Of a stretch of DNA of 64,000 bases, positions 54,571 through 64,000 are shown piece after piece. Origin of the DNA: Prinsepia uniflora. Its lineage: Eukaryota; Streptophyta; Magnoliopsida; Rosales; Rosaceae. A model generated the notes under the pieces. It had not been told where the DNA came from, did not search any database, and saw only the letters and a program-made list of their open reading frames with translations. The translations under genes were made by a program, and so were the position numbers. The stretch is from positions 44,624,252 to 44,688,251 of the forward strand of contig CM064872.1 of NCBI GenBank assembly GCA_032719365.1. The letters are read 5' to 3'. The stretch's first letter is position 1, and each line of letters begins with the position of its first letter.

Positions 54571-56204
54571 TTCCTCACTAACATATTATAAATATTCTTT
54601 AATTTCCCCGGTTAAGAACGATCTCTTTTTACCAATATTACAACTATACAAAAAGGGTTTAAATTGCATAATACTCGAATTACGTATTTAATTTAATGCG
54701 TAGTTTGAGTGTTATCACACATCCGGAGTCACTCCGAGAATTTACCATCCTGAGTTTACCTAGGAATTACGCATCTGGGGCACTGAACATAAATCCAATC
54801 AAAATCTTTATTTCAAAATTATCTTTAAAACCAAGTCAAAACCATTTACAACAGGGTCTTAAGCCCAAAATCTCATTTCACGTAAATCCGTAAAATCATA
54901 TCTATAAATCATTAAATATTCCATAAAATCATCATTAACTCACAATCCAAGTCAAAACTTCATTTTAAAATCCCGGGCTTAGCCCTAAACATCAATTGCA
55001 CTTTCCTCGTAAAACGTGCCCAAAAAACCAATTAAATAATCCATAAATCCAATAAATAGTCCTATCAAATCATCAAGCAATCATTGCAAATCAAATCATG
55101 CAATAAATCATGTAAAACATTTAACTATGCATGCATCATAATTTAGAAAACAAATGTCCACTCACACACCGTCCAAACCGCTTGCTTTCCAAGCTGCACG
55201 CTTTTCCGTAATTTTCGGTACTTTCTAGGAATCCCAAGCCCTGCCCAAAATCATCATTAAGGGTCACTAATGACTCAATTAATCTCATATTAACTTCCCA
55301 TAATTTTCTGGGAATTAAATATCGAAACGGTGTCCGATTGACTCGAAACCAACGTCAAAATGTTCGTTACATTGCATAGAGTAAAAGTCATGTTGACCAT
55401 ACCTTCCAACTCAGCCTCACGCGCCGCCGCAAGCGGCTGCGCGTGAAGTCCACGCATTAGCTACAATGTCACCATCTTCACCCGTCTATCTGCTAAACGG
55501 ATCCCTGCAACCCGTTACACGACTCGTTCAATTCTCCATAAATTCTTCATCAATTTCTTCGATTAATTCACCTAATAACATCGTTATGAGTCCAATTAAT
55601 GTTCTATAATCTCTATTACTTGAGAACTTACCTCCATTCCTCAGTTCAAAATCGATTTCTCGAAGAACAATCGAGCACTGTCTATCCATCGCAGTCCATC
55701 AATTCGAGCCGTTTTCTTTCACTTGATACATCAACAAGCTTTGTAGGATCCTACAAAGCATGTTTCCAAGGCCAATTACAGCCTTCAATCCTTCCAAGTA
55801 CTCGAACTGAAACTCAAAAATACAAAGTTCACACCCCTTTTGTTCTAGGCCAAAACGACCTCAATTCTCTTCACGTTTAATCTGGTCCTGGTCGAAATGA
55901 TCCCCGAAGACTCAATTGAACCTCAATTTGAATCATCACGACCTATAACTTTAATCTCGAATTTTGGAAGATTTGAGCTTCCACGGTTTGGGTTTTCAGA
56001 TTTCAGGGTTAATTCTCTCCTTTCTTCTCGTTTTTCACTCTAGAATTCACTTATATTCTCTCTGTTGAGTCTCTCAAGGTCTAGGGTTCATTTGATCAGC
56101 AATGGGTATGTATATAGATATGTATATGTTTGTTTGTTTTTTGTGTTCTCTACGTTTATCTTCACTTGATTTCAAACGGCAACCAGTGCCACAAATCTCG
56201 TTTT

Positions 56205-56945
56205 CAGGGATGAAATTCTTTAAGGGAGGAAGATTGTAACGACCCGTTGCGTAATCCGGGATTAGATTAGTGGTTAATGACGGACTAGTGAAGTTAAACG
56301 GTGATTAGTTGGCTGCGTTCGGACGGACGGTGCGAAATGACGATTTTGCCCTTGTAATAGGCAAAAATGTTGACTTTTAGTTCGGGCGGTCAAATGGAAT
56401 TTGACCGATGACCGTGATGTAGTTTGGGACTTCACGAGTTCATAGACAGGTGACACGTCCGATTCCGACAACCGAGGAGGAAGTTATGACGTTCGGACGT
56501 TTGAGGGCAATTTGGTAATTTGGTTAAAAAGGGGAAAGTTGTTGACTTTTCAAATGACATGGAATTTTCACGAACTTCGAGGACCATTAGGAAGGTCTCG
56601 ATACCCTGAATACAACGATAGGCGGCATGTCATCATCGAACTTCGGATGAGATAGTTACGAGCTAAGGAATTTGAAGGGCAAAATGGTAATTTTGTCCTA
56701 GTAAGGGTATTTTGGTCATTTCTGTGCCCAAGGATCTGTGACCAGCCAGTGTTGGACACCTGGCTGTTTGGGACATTATGTCCATCAGATTGGGGACACC
56801 TGGCCCAATCCAGAGGTGTGTGGAACCTCCTGCTGCCTCATTGTTTTGTTTTAAAAACGAAGGAACAAGTTATGTACGGTGGGGGAAAAACAGGAAACAG
56901 AGGATGAGTGTGGCCGTGCAATTCGATCGTTCAAATGGCCTCAGT
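56205..56945 (+). mobile_element. PPT and U3 fragment of LTR G
   Basis: GGGATGAAATTCTTTAAGGGAG plus GAAGAT (PPT 56221-56234) precedes TGTAACGACCCGTTGCG at 56235, the same internal-end block as at 12751 and 17113. Only about 30 bp of internal domain survive to the left. The LTR runs 711 bp before element E at 56946, with two U3 modules (about 56445 and 56620). The rest of the LTR is presumably beyond the window. Confidence 0.78.
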
Positions 56946-57412
56946 TGTAACGACCCGAACTTTCGTAATTATTATTTTATTGTAAAATGACCGTTTTACC
57001 CTTAAGGGGGGGAAAAGTTGACTTTTACCTCGGGAAGTAATTAGGACTTTGACCCATGACCGTGACGTAGTTTAGGATGTCACGAGTTCATAGGCAAGTG
57101 GCACGTTCGATTCCGACGTTCGAGGAAGAAGTTGTGACGTTCGGAAGTCGAGGGGTATTTTGGTAATTTGGTCAATTAGGGGCCAAATATTGACTTTTGA
57201 CCCTGGAAGTCCAACGGACGAGGGCCAAGGACCGTTACGTAGGTTCCGTCGATACGAATCCGTAGACAGGCGACACGCCGAAATCGGACGGACGACGAAA
57301 AAGTTATGGTCATGAACGTAAAACGCGATTAACCGAATTAATCGAGAACCGAATCAAAATAATATTAAAATAATGGAATCTGATTACTTTATTCAATCCA
57401 ATCTGGACCCTT

Positions 57413-57438
57413 GGATGAGTGACACGTGTCACTCATCC
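57413..57438. promoter_or_regulatory. Perfect 26-bp palindrome with CACGTG core
   Basis: The half-site GGATGAGTGACAC is mirrored exactly, giving TGACACGTGTCA in the centre, a G-box bZIP/bHLH-type site. It lies 467 bp into the LTR, upstream of the CA-rich leader. Confidence 0.75.
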
Positions 57439-58262
57439 CCACACTCCCTAAAACCAGGATCTATGTCTGCCATTTAATTAATTAATTATTTTTCCCTCCT
57501 TAAATCCTCACCATTGATCCTATACTGAGATTGAATCTCAGCCCTTCATTCCATCCAGCCATCTGTTTAAACCATCAGAGACTCACATTTTCAATTTCAT
57601 TTCTCTCAAACCCGTGCACCCTCTCACCCTTCGAACAAACACTCCAGCAGCTCACCACCCAACCTCCCTCACCAGGCAGCACGAGGCAACCACCAGCAAC
57701 CCCCAGACACCGACCACCACCACCACGGCCACCCTGCACGGCCGGAAAACCCACAAACCCGAGAAGGAAACCTGAACAGCCCAAACCATCCTATCGTCCA
57801 AACCATCATACCTGGACTCTAACCAACCTAGGGTGAGGACCACTGAGACCTCTGGACGACTCAGGACTGGACTGGGCAGCCCACGGCGGCGACACGGCGA
57901 CGGTACGCCCAGAAACTCGTGGGACCCGATTTGCCTTCCCTGTTTTGAAACATCTGTTTTTAACGTTGGAATTCTTTGTTTACCTCTGAGACATATCCTA
58001 GGGACTCAGACGAGCATTTTGGACCAAGGTTCGCGGCTGGAAGCTCGACGACTCGCCGGAGAAGACGAACCAGAGCCGGCAGCCGGTTTCCTGTCAATTT
58101 TCAGGTAGATTTTTGAACCTAGAAACTATTTTTGAGTCCACAGAACCATAGAACACATTGTGACGAGTTCATAGGAACAAATCCCATCAGAAATGGTGGT
58201 CGGGTTGATGAGAACTGATCGGGTCGAACCGTGGGTCTGCGGTGACCAGGTACTGTAGCTGA

Positions 58263-58429
58263 TGACGTCATCATGCTGACGTCGGTAGTGACGTCATGAT
58301 GACGTCATCATGTCAGAAAACTGTCAGACCAGGGACCAATGGGCTGTTGACACGTGTCCTCTGACACTGTTCGTGATGACGTCATGCTGACGTCAGCAGT
58401 GACGTCTTGCTGACGTCAGCAGTGACGTC
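58263..58429. promoter_or_regulatory. Cluster of TGACGTCA motifs
   Basis: Six perfect TGACGTCA and three TGACGTC words occur in about 167 bp, the motif bound by TGA-type bZIP factors (as-1/CRE-like). Decayed versions with TGATGTCA and TGACATCA lie at 28110-28240 and 37940-38070, and a partial cluster at 52012-52160. Confidence 0.65.
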
Positions 58430-58767
58430 GTCTCACTGTAGCACTGTTGACCAGAGGGTTGACCGGCGCGTGGGGGGCACGTGTGAACAGTGTTTTGTGT
58501 GGGACCAGTGCCATTTTCAAGGTTTCGACGATACGGATCCAATGGCGGTGGTTTCGTGTCGATCGGAGATCAGTAGGTTGGTCAAATTAGGATCTGACGC
58601 CTTGGGAAGCGTGTTCGGACGGCTTTCCCGGGCCGATTTCAGTCTAGGGTTTCTTAGTTGTTTAGTAGGGACTTAAAGTGACCTTTACGTATGCTTTGGA
58701 CATGACAGGAATTGTACTATAACCCTTGGACGGGGCTTTACGCTCGGGATTGCAGCGGGATTGTACT

Positions 58768-59468
58768 GTGAGTGGGCCTTTGATTTCACTAAACCCCGGC
58801 ATGCATAACTGTTTTACTTTCTATTATATCTATATGTGACTCAAGTAAAGGTATCTGTTTATCTTGAGTATGATTTATGGCACGTATTATGATGTTTGGG
58901 CATGAGACCCGTCTGGTTGTTTATGAACGGTTTTGAGTCATGTATATGTATCATGGATTTCTATATTTATCTTTGGTAATGCACTGTATTGATCTACCCT
59001 AGGATACTGTCTCCTCCGGATGTAGGTACCCCGGAGTGGTCACGGTGCATTGCCTGTGAGGAGTCATTCTACGGAGGGACCGGACCGTAGAGTGACTCGG
59101 GAGCAGGATTGCTACTGTTGGACGTCTGGGACGTCAGGCATCTAGAATGCCATGCTCGGATTGGGTTCGGGATTTGGACTCAGGATTGAGACCCCGGGTG
59201 GCACGCGTAGCCTTGGGACTGTGACCTTATTGGGCGTCTGGGACGTCGGGCATCTGGGATGTCAGGGTTGGGATGTATATTGCAGTGACTAAGATTATAT
59301 TATGTTGATATTATTCTGCTTATGATTATATGATTTTGTGGTTTATGATACTAATGCATGTCTTTTCGGAAAACGGAGGGGAAAATCTATATGTTTTCGA
59401 GATGGTAAACTATTTTGTAAACCTTGAGTTTCGGCCCACTCACCCTTGTTGTTTTACTACCCCTCCAG
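58768..59468 (+). other. Intron-like cassette in E LTR with compensatory change
   Basis: Donor GTGAGTGGGCC (58768-58778) is perfectly complementary to GGCCCACTCAC (59433-59443). The pyrimidine-rich CCCCTCCAG ends at 59468. Relative to the usual GTGAGTGGACC/GGTCCACTCAC pair, both arms have changed at the matching position. Inner GCATGCATAACTG is also kept. Confidence 0.5.
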
Positions 59469-59530
59469 GTAGTGCTATTGAGGAGGAGAATCCCGAGGAA
59501 GAGGAGGAGGATCCCGAGGAAGAGGCATAG
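59469..59530 (+). other. Short acidic frame after the acceptor-like site
   Basis: After CCTCCAG the frame reads GSAIEEENPEEEEEDPEEEA and stops. The gag-array LTR has VVELARGLDVEAESEA plus stop at the same place, and element D has GEETEEGINSRAEV plus stop. All are acidic and end within 70 bp. This may be a small exon or a coincidence of GAGGA-rich DNA. Confidence 0.3.
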
Positions 59531-59804
59531 GTTTATGTTGCGCACCTGAACCCTATTGCTGGGTAGGTTGGCACGTAGTGTGTTTAGAGTCGTGCTCAAT
59601 AAGCTGTATTCGGGAACTATCCCTTGTCTGACACTATTTGTATTCGGATATTTGTGTGGTGTGCTATGTATGACTTAACTTTGGATTTTCTTTATGCATT
59701 TTATTTTCAATAAGGATGATTTTGGTATTTTAATGTCGGGTGTCAGACGGGAGCAGGGCACGTCCCGGGTGGTCCCAGGGGGATCGGGGCGGGTCCTGTC
59801 AACT

Positions 59805-59816
59805 TGGTATCAGAGC
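59805..59816 (+). other. PBS of element E
   Basis: TGGTATCAGAGC lies 3 bp after the LTR end. Confidence 0.9.
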
Positions 59817-59904
59817 ACTAGGTTGTGGTCAGCATGCTAGACTAGTGGTCAGTACTTAGTTTAAAAGATGTCATTATCTAATCTATGCCTCTTAACAGTG
59901 GGTT

Positions 59905-60915
59905 ATGCCTCCAAAGAGAATTCCTCAAACACGAACTGACGAGGAAATCGCGAGAGAGATGGAATGTGCTAGCATTGAGCGGGCTTAAAGGTTTGGAGCC
60001 ACACCTTTCAACGGGGGATCAAACCCCGATGATGCCCATGAGTGGATTGCGAAATGGGAAAGAATCTTCACCGTAATGCACTGCCCACCCGGCGAGCGGG
60101 TGGCACTAGCGGCCTTCTTACTGGAAGGCGGAGCTTATCAATGGTGGCATGGTCTTGAGATGTCAGGGTGGTCAGTTCACACCATCACATGGGAGGTCTT
60201 TCGTGCCCGATTCTTAGATCAGTATTACCCGCGATCATTTCGCATGGCACGAGAGGCAGAGTTCCTGCGGCTGGAACAGGGAGATATGTCTGTGGCAGAA
60301 TACGAGCAGACTTTCGGGAAGCTTTCCTGTTTTGCCGCAGCTTTTGTGAGTACTGAGGAGGAAAAATGTTAAATATTTGAGCTGGGACTCCGAGGAGAGT
60401 TACGGGCAAGTGTGACGGCTACTAGTTACACGACTCTGAGGGACATGGTCGACGCTGCAGTTCGTGTCGAAGCCAGTCTGGCGGCACACCAGGCGCGACA
60501 ATCATCAGGCGAGGGGTAGCGCCGGGATCGTCCACATCCTGGACCAACCGGCCCAAAAATCTCTAAGGGGGGGAATTACCGAGGAGCACCCTCATCTTTA
60601 CGTGGTCGTGGCTGGTCAGGTCGACATGGGAGCTCTCAGAGGGGCGGATCGAGATTCAGTTATGGACAGCATCAGGCTTGGAGTGGTGCATCAGGAGGGT
60701 CTTGGGATGGACCGAGGACAGTTAATTGCTTTGCTTGTGGAGGAACGGGTCACTATGCCCGAGATTGCCCTTTACTGTCAAGGAACAACGAGGCTAAAGG
60801 TGTTAGTGTTGCACAGAGTTCGGCTTCCAACCCTGCCGGAGGCCGAGGACAGGGTGCTGAGCATGGCGCGAGTGGGCGCGGACAGACTGCGGGGCCCAGG
60901 GCTCGTGTTTTTGCA
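59905..60915 (+). pseudogene. Element E gag
   Basis: Starts at the ATG of MPPKRIPQTR, 89 bp after the PBS. The gag domain is clear: WIAKWERIFTVMHCPPGERVALAAFLL, YQWWHGLEMSGWSVHTITW, RFLDQYYPRSFRMAREAEFL and MSVAEYEQTFGKL. The knuckle CFACGGTGHYARDC lies in the same frame near 60730. Three in-frame stops occur at 59986, 60370 and 60517, with no frameshift. The first and third look like CAA or CAG codons hit by C-to-T. The frame continues without a break into protease. Its closest relative here is the 297-aa gag of the tandem array. Confidence 0.87.
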
Positions 60916-61527
60916 GTGACTCAGCAGCAGGCGAGGTCAGCCCCTGGTGTGGTTACAGGTACTCTTCATATCTCAAATCTTGTTGTACGGGTATTAATGG
61001 ATGTTGGGGCTACTCATTCTTTTATTTCAAAAAGTTGTGCGGGTATGTTAGATCGCGAGGTGTCAGCTTTGGATAGTGAGATGGGTGTTGGTACACCGAT
61101 AGGTGTTGTGTACATAGTGAATCAGGTGATCCGGAGATGCCCAGTAAGGGTGGAGGAGGTTGATCTGCTAGCTGATCTAATCCTTATGGATATCCATGAC
61201 TTTGATGTTATCTTGGGAATGGATTGGTTGACGGAGCACGGTTCGTTCATCGACTGTTGTAGTAGGCGGGTGATTCTACGGAGTCCGGGTTTGCCGGAGG
61301 TTACTTTTCAGGGAGAGCGCGATGGTTCGCTACCTGAAATAATTTCTTCACTTGCCGCTACCAAGCTTCTACAGAAGGGATGCCAGGGTTATCTGGCGCA
61401 TGTTATGACGACGCAGAGTGATACTCCGAGTGCCGATGATATACCTGTGGTGCGAGAATTTCCGGATGTGTTTCCGGAAGAGTTTCCTGGCTTACCACCA
61501 CATCGGGAGATTGAGTTCAATATTTAA
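60916..61527 (+). pseudogene. Element E aspartic protease and start of pol
   Basis: The protease active site is LMDVGATHSFIS, with the catalytic DxGA intact. GVGTPIGVVYIVNQV, LILMDIHDFDVILGMDWL and ILRSPGLPEVTFQG follow, then the linker to RT with VVREFPDVFPEEFPGLPPHREIEF. A TAA at 61525 and a TAG at 61555 break the join to RT. The protease would cleave the Gag-Pol polyprotein in the particle. The domain itself is open, but the stops in gag upstream prevent its normal synthesis. Confidence 0.87.
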
Positions 61528-61557
61528 CTACTTCCCAGCACACGACCTATATCATAG

Positions 61558-63861
61558 GCACCATATCGGATGGCACTAGCGGAGTTACGGGAGCTGAAAA
61601 CTCAATTGCAGGAGTTGGTGGATTTAGGATTCATCCGACCGAGCACATCACCATGGGGAGCACCGGTATTATTTGTGAAGAAGAAGGAGGGGAGCCTCCG
61701 TTTGTGTGTAGATTATCGACAGCTCAACAAGGTCACGGTAAGGAACTAGTACCCCTTACCCAGGATTGACGATCTCTTTGATCAACTGCGGGGAGCACAG
61801 TACTTCTCGAAGATTGATTTACGATCTGGTTATCACCATTTGAAGATTGCTGAGGGGGATGTCCCGAAGACAGCGTTTCGGACCAGATACGGGCATTATG
61901 AATTCCTTGTGATGCCTTTCGGCTTGACGAATGCTCCAGCAGCATTCATGGATCTGATGAATAGGGTCTTCCGATCTTATTTGGATAAGTTCGTGATCGT
62001 GTTCATTGATGACATCCTAGTATACTCAAGGAGTGCTCAGGCTCATGAGAAACACTTACGATCGGTGTTGGGGAAGCTGAGGCAGAACCAGTTGTACGCC
62101 AAGCTGAGTAAGTGTCAGTTTTGGCTAACCAGCATTGGTTTTCTGGGACATGTGGTGTCAGCAGACGGGATTAGTGTGGATCCCCAGAAGACCGAAGCGG
62201 TGACAAATTGGGCTAGACCGACAACCGTGACAGAGGTACGGAGTTTCGTTGGTTTGGCAGGATACTACCGGAGATTTGTTGAGGGCTTCTCTAGTATCGC
62301 TGCACCATTGACTAGTTTAACCAGGAAAGGAGTAAAGTTTGTTTGGGATGAACGGTGTGAGCAGAGTTATCAGGAATTAAAACGTCGGTTAACTACCGCA
62401 CCTGTTCTTGCTTTACCTGAGAACAGTGGAGAGTTCGAAGTCTACAGTGACGCATCATTGCAAGGTTTGGGTTGCGTGCTGATGCAGAATGGCAGAGTTA
62501 TCGCTTATGCATCAAGACAGCTAAAGACACATGAACTGAACTACCCTACGCATGATCTGGAGTTGGCGGTTGTGGTTCACGCTTTAAAGATCTGGAGACA
62601 TTATCTGTACGGGGTGACTTGCAGGATCTTCACCGATCATCAGAGATTAAAGCATTTGTTCACTCAGAAGGAACTGAACGTAAGGCAGCGACGATGGTTG
62701 GAATTAATCAAGGACTACGATTGTACGATTGAATATCATCCAGGAAAGGTGAACGTTGTGGCAGACGCACTCAGCAGGAAGTCAGCAGGATCGCTTGCAC
62801 ACTTGAGGCTGGTGTACCTTCCTTTTCTAGTGGAACTCCGAAGAGCTGGAGTTATGCTGGGGATGGATGAGCAGGGAGCTTTGTTGGCTAGTTTTCATGT
62901 ACGACCTGTGCTAGTTAATCGGATTATCGAGGCACAATTAGAGGATCTGACACTTTGTATCTACAGGATCGAGGTCGACGCGGACGAGAGGCAGGACTTT
63001 ACTATCCGACGAGATGGAACTCTGGTGAAACTGGGCCGTTTGTGTGTTCCTGCAGTGGCAGAGTTACAGGCAGAAATTCTTGAGGAAGCCCACAGTTCGG
63101 CTTATGCCATGCATCCGGGAGGTACAAAGATGTACCGTACCCTCCGGAACCACTATTGGTGGGCTGGGATGAAAAAGGATATTGCAGAGTTTGCGAGCAG
63201 ATGTTTGACCTGTCAGCAGGTCAAGGCAGAGTGGCAGAGACCGTATGGAGCTATGCAACCACTTCCGATTCCCGAGTGGAAGTGGGATCACATTACCATG
63301 GATTTTGTCTTCAAGTTGCCTAGAACTCAGAGAGGATTCGATGGAGTTTGGGTGATTGTCGACCGATTGACCAAGTCAGCTCATTTCCTACCGGTACAGG
63401 AGACATTTAAGCCAAACCGACTGGCACAGCTGTTTGTGAAAGAGATCATTCGACTTCATGGTACGCCGAAGTCGATAGTGTCTGATCGAGATTCGCGTTG
63501 CACTTCTAGGTTCTGGCGAAGTTTGCAGAACGCCTTGGGTACAAACTTACATTTCAGTACAGCGTTCCACCCACAGACCGATGGGCAGTCAAAGAGGACT
63601 ATCCAGACTCTAGAGGACATGATGAGGTCTTGTGTACTGCAGTTTCAGGATTCGTGGGATACTCATTTGCCTTTGATGGAGTTCACATACAACAACAGTT
63701 ATCAGGCGAGTATCGGGATGGCGCCCTACGAGGCACTGTATGGCCGACAGTGCAGGACACCTATCTGCTGGATGGAGGTAGGAGAGCGAGCAGCATTAGG
63801 ATCGGATTTGATGGACATGACTCAGGAAACAGTTCGAATCATCAAGGAAAGATTGAATTAG
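61558..63861 (+). pseudogene. Element E RT-RNase H-integrase, mostly open but integrase active site changed
   Basis: One stop (TAG at 61747, in VRNxYPLPRIDD) splits RT; from there 2.1 kb are open. RT has FSKIDLRSGYHHL, MPFGLTNAPAAF and catalytic FIDDIL. RNase H has VYSDASLQGLGC, THDLELAVVV and TDHQRLKHLFTQ. Integrase has HPGGTKMYRTL with CLTCQQVKAE, WDHITMDFVFKLP (Asp) and VSDRDSRCTSRFW (Asp). The third catalytic residue is Lys: DGQSKRTIQ, AAG at 63592-63594, where element D has GQSERTIQ. The frame ends at KERLN with a TAG inside an inverted repeat; the GPF/Y and chromodomain parts are absent. Confidence 0.9.
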
Positions 63862-63880
63862 GCATGGGCACCTAATTCAA
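63853..63880. other. Perfect inverted repeat where pol homology ends
   Basis: TTGAATTAGG (63853-63862) and CCTAATTCAA (63871-63880) flank the 8-bp loop CATGGGCA. Homology to element D stops at this point. It may be the end of another insertion or a deletion scar. Confidence 0.7.
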
Positions 63881-64000
63881 GTCACTAGGTAGAGATAGTT
63901 AATGAAGTCTAAGGAAGTAACAAGTGGTAGGGTAGATAGTTAGCTCTGGGTCGACCTTTAAAAGTAATAATCAACTGAGTGATTTTATTACTTGTAATCC
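63881..64000 (+). other. Unrecognised right edge
   Basis: 120 bp of AT-rich DNA with no match to LTR, PPT or integrase C-terminus elsewhere in the window. Probably the start of another insertion in element E. Confidence 0.4.

Larger units (their letters stand above)
49518..54717 (+). mobile_element. Solo LTR I (contains solo LTR J)
   Basis: TGATAGGTCGTTAATT to GAGTGTTATCA, about 1.93 kb after removing J. Perfect CACAT duplications flank it (49513-49517, 54718-54722). A TATAAATAG box lies at 50231. The family differs from the Athila LTRs. No coding sequence; the 3' part is very AT-rich. Confidence 0.9.
47240..56204 (-). mobile_element. LTR H with triplicated intron-like cassette, interrupted by LTR I
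   Basis: Starts TGATAGGACACGTCCC on the + strand (an LTR 3' end on the minus strand). About 870-895-bp units begin near 47338, 48234 and 49104; the third resumes after LTR I at 54723 and ends about 55190. Each has a GTGAGTGG/CCACTCAC arm pair and a GGGAATTACACATC minisatellite. The U3 part (55191-56204) is truncated near 56204 with no TGTAAC end, so the right boundary is approximate. Confidence 0.7.
56946..59801 (+). repeat. 5' LTR of element E
   Basis: TGTAACGACCCGAAC to GGGTCCTGTCA, 2856 bp. In order: two U3 modules (about 57060-57140, 57228-57305), a perfect palindrome, a CA-rich leader, a TGACGTCA cluster, an intron-like cassette and an acidic mini-frame. Confidence 0.92.
56946..64000 (+). 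mobile_element. Element E: Tekay/Del-like gypsy element, right side outside window
   Basis: 5' LTR 56946-59801, PBS 59805-59816, one long gag-protease-RT-RNase H-integrase frame from 59905 to 63861, then unknown sequence where the GPF/Y region should be. The left flank TCAGT (56941-56945) is the expected target duplication to look for beyond the window. Closely related to element D and to the gag array. Confidence 0.88.

Overview
The window is repeat-dense plant nuclear DNA. It consists of nested Ty3/gypsy LTR retrotransposons, solo LTRs and Cassandra-type miniature (TRIM) elements. I found no host gene, tRNA gene or bacterial feature. The plant assignment rests on primer-binding sites complementary to initiator tRNA-Met (TGGTATCAGAGC), plant-restricted lineages (Athila-like; Tekay/Del-like chromodomain gypsy), 5S-bearing Cassandra LTRs, and plant-type TATA boxes. 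A eudicot is plausible, but the species cannot be fixed from the sequence.

Layout, outermost first. Element C is a non-coding, LARD-like element on the minus strand. It has a 3' LTR part (10371-12737), a polypurine tract (12738-12750), an internal domain in four pieces (12751-15053, 26814-26967, 39622-40496, 42136-42212), a PBS (42198-42209) and a 5' LTR part (42213-42396, 45618-47239). Later arrivals split it. Element A, Athila-like and minus (1-10370), lies in the 3' LTR and is itself broken by solo LTR B (1848-5029). A tandem Cassandra array (15054-15342 and 24972-26813) holds a second tandem array, LTR-gag-LTR-gag-LTR (15343-24971), of a gag-only TR-GAG-type element. Element D, Tekay/Del-like and plus (26968-39621), contains a solo LTR in gag (30278-33071) and a complete Cassandra in pol (34319-34976). 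An Athila-family solo LTR lies at 40497-42135. A 3.2-kb LTR (42397-45612) sits in the C 5' LTR. LTR H (47240 to about 56204) contains solo LTR I (49518-54717), which contains solo LTR J (50310-53578). The right end carries a PPT plus LTR fragment G (56221-56945), invaded by element E (56946-64000, running off the window).

Most coding capacity is dead. A has a protease and pol wreck beside an open gag. D has RT motif FIND in place of FxDD, plus many stops. E has six in-frame stops and Lys in place of the integrase catalytic Glu, but 2 kb of open pol. The gag-only array encodes two almost identical 297-aa Gag proteins and would depend on another element for enzymes.

The most interesting signal is shared by the long TGTAACGACCC-type LTRs, in both orientations. 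Each holds an intron-like cassette. A GTGAGTGG donor is complementary to a GGTCCACTCAC segment lying 25-40 nt before a pyrimidine-rich CAG acceptor, and a variable minisatellite fills the space between. In E both arms carry a matched substitution (GTGAGTGGGCC / GGCCCACTCAC). Many of these LTRs also share a G-box-like palindrome, and several carry a TGACGTCA cluster.
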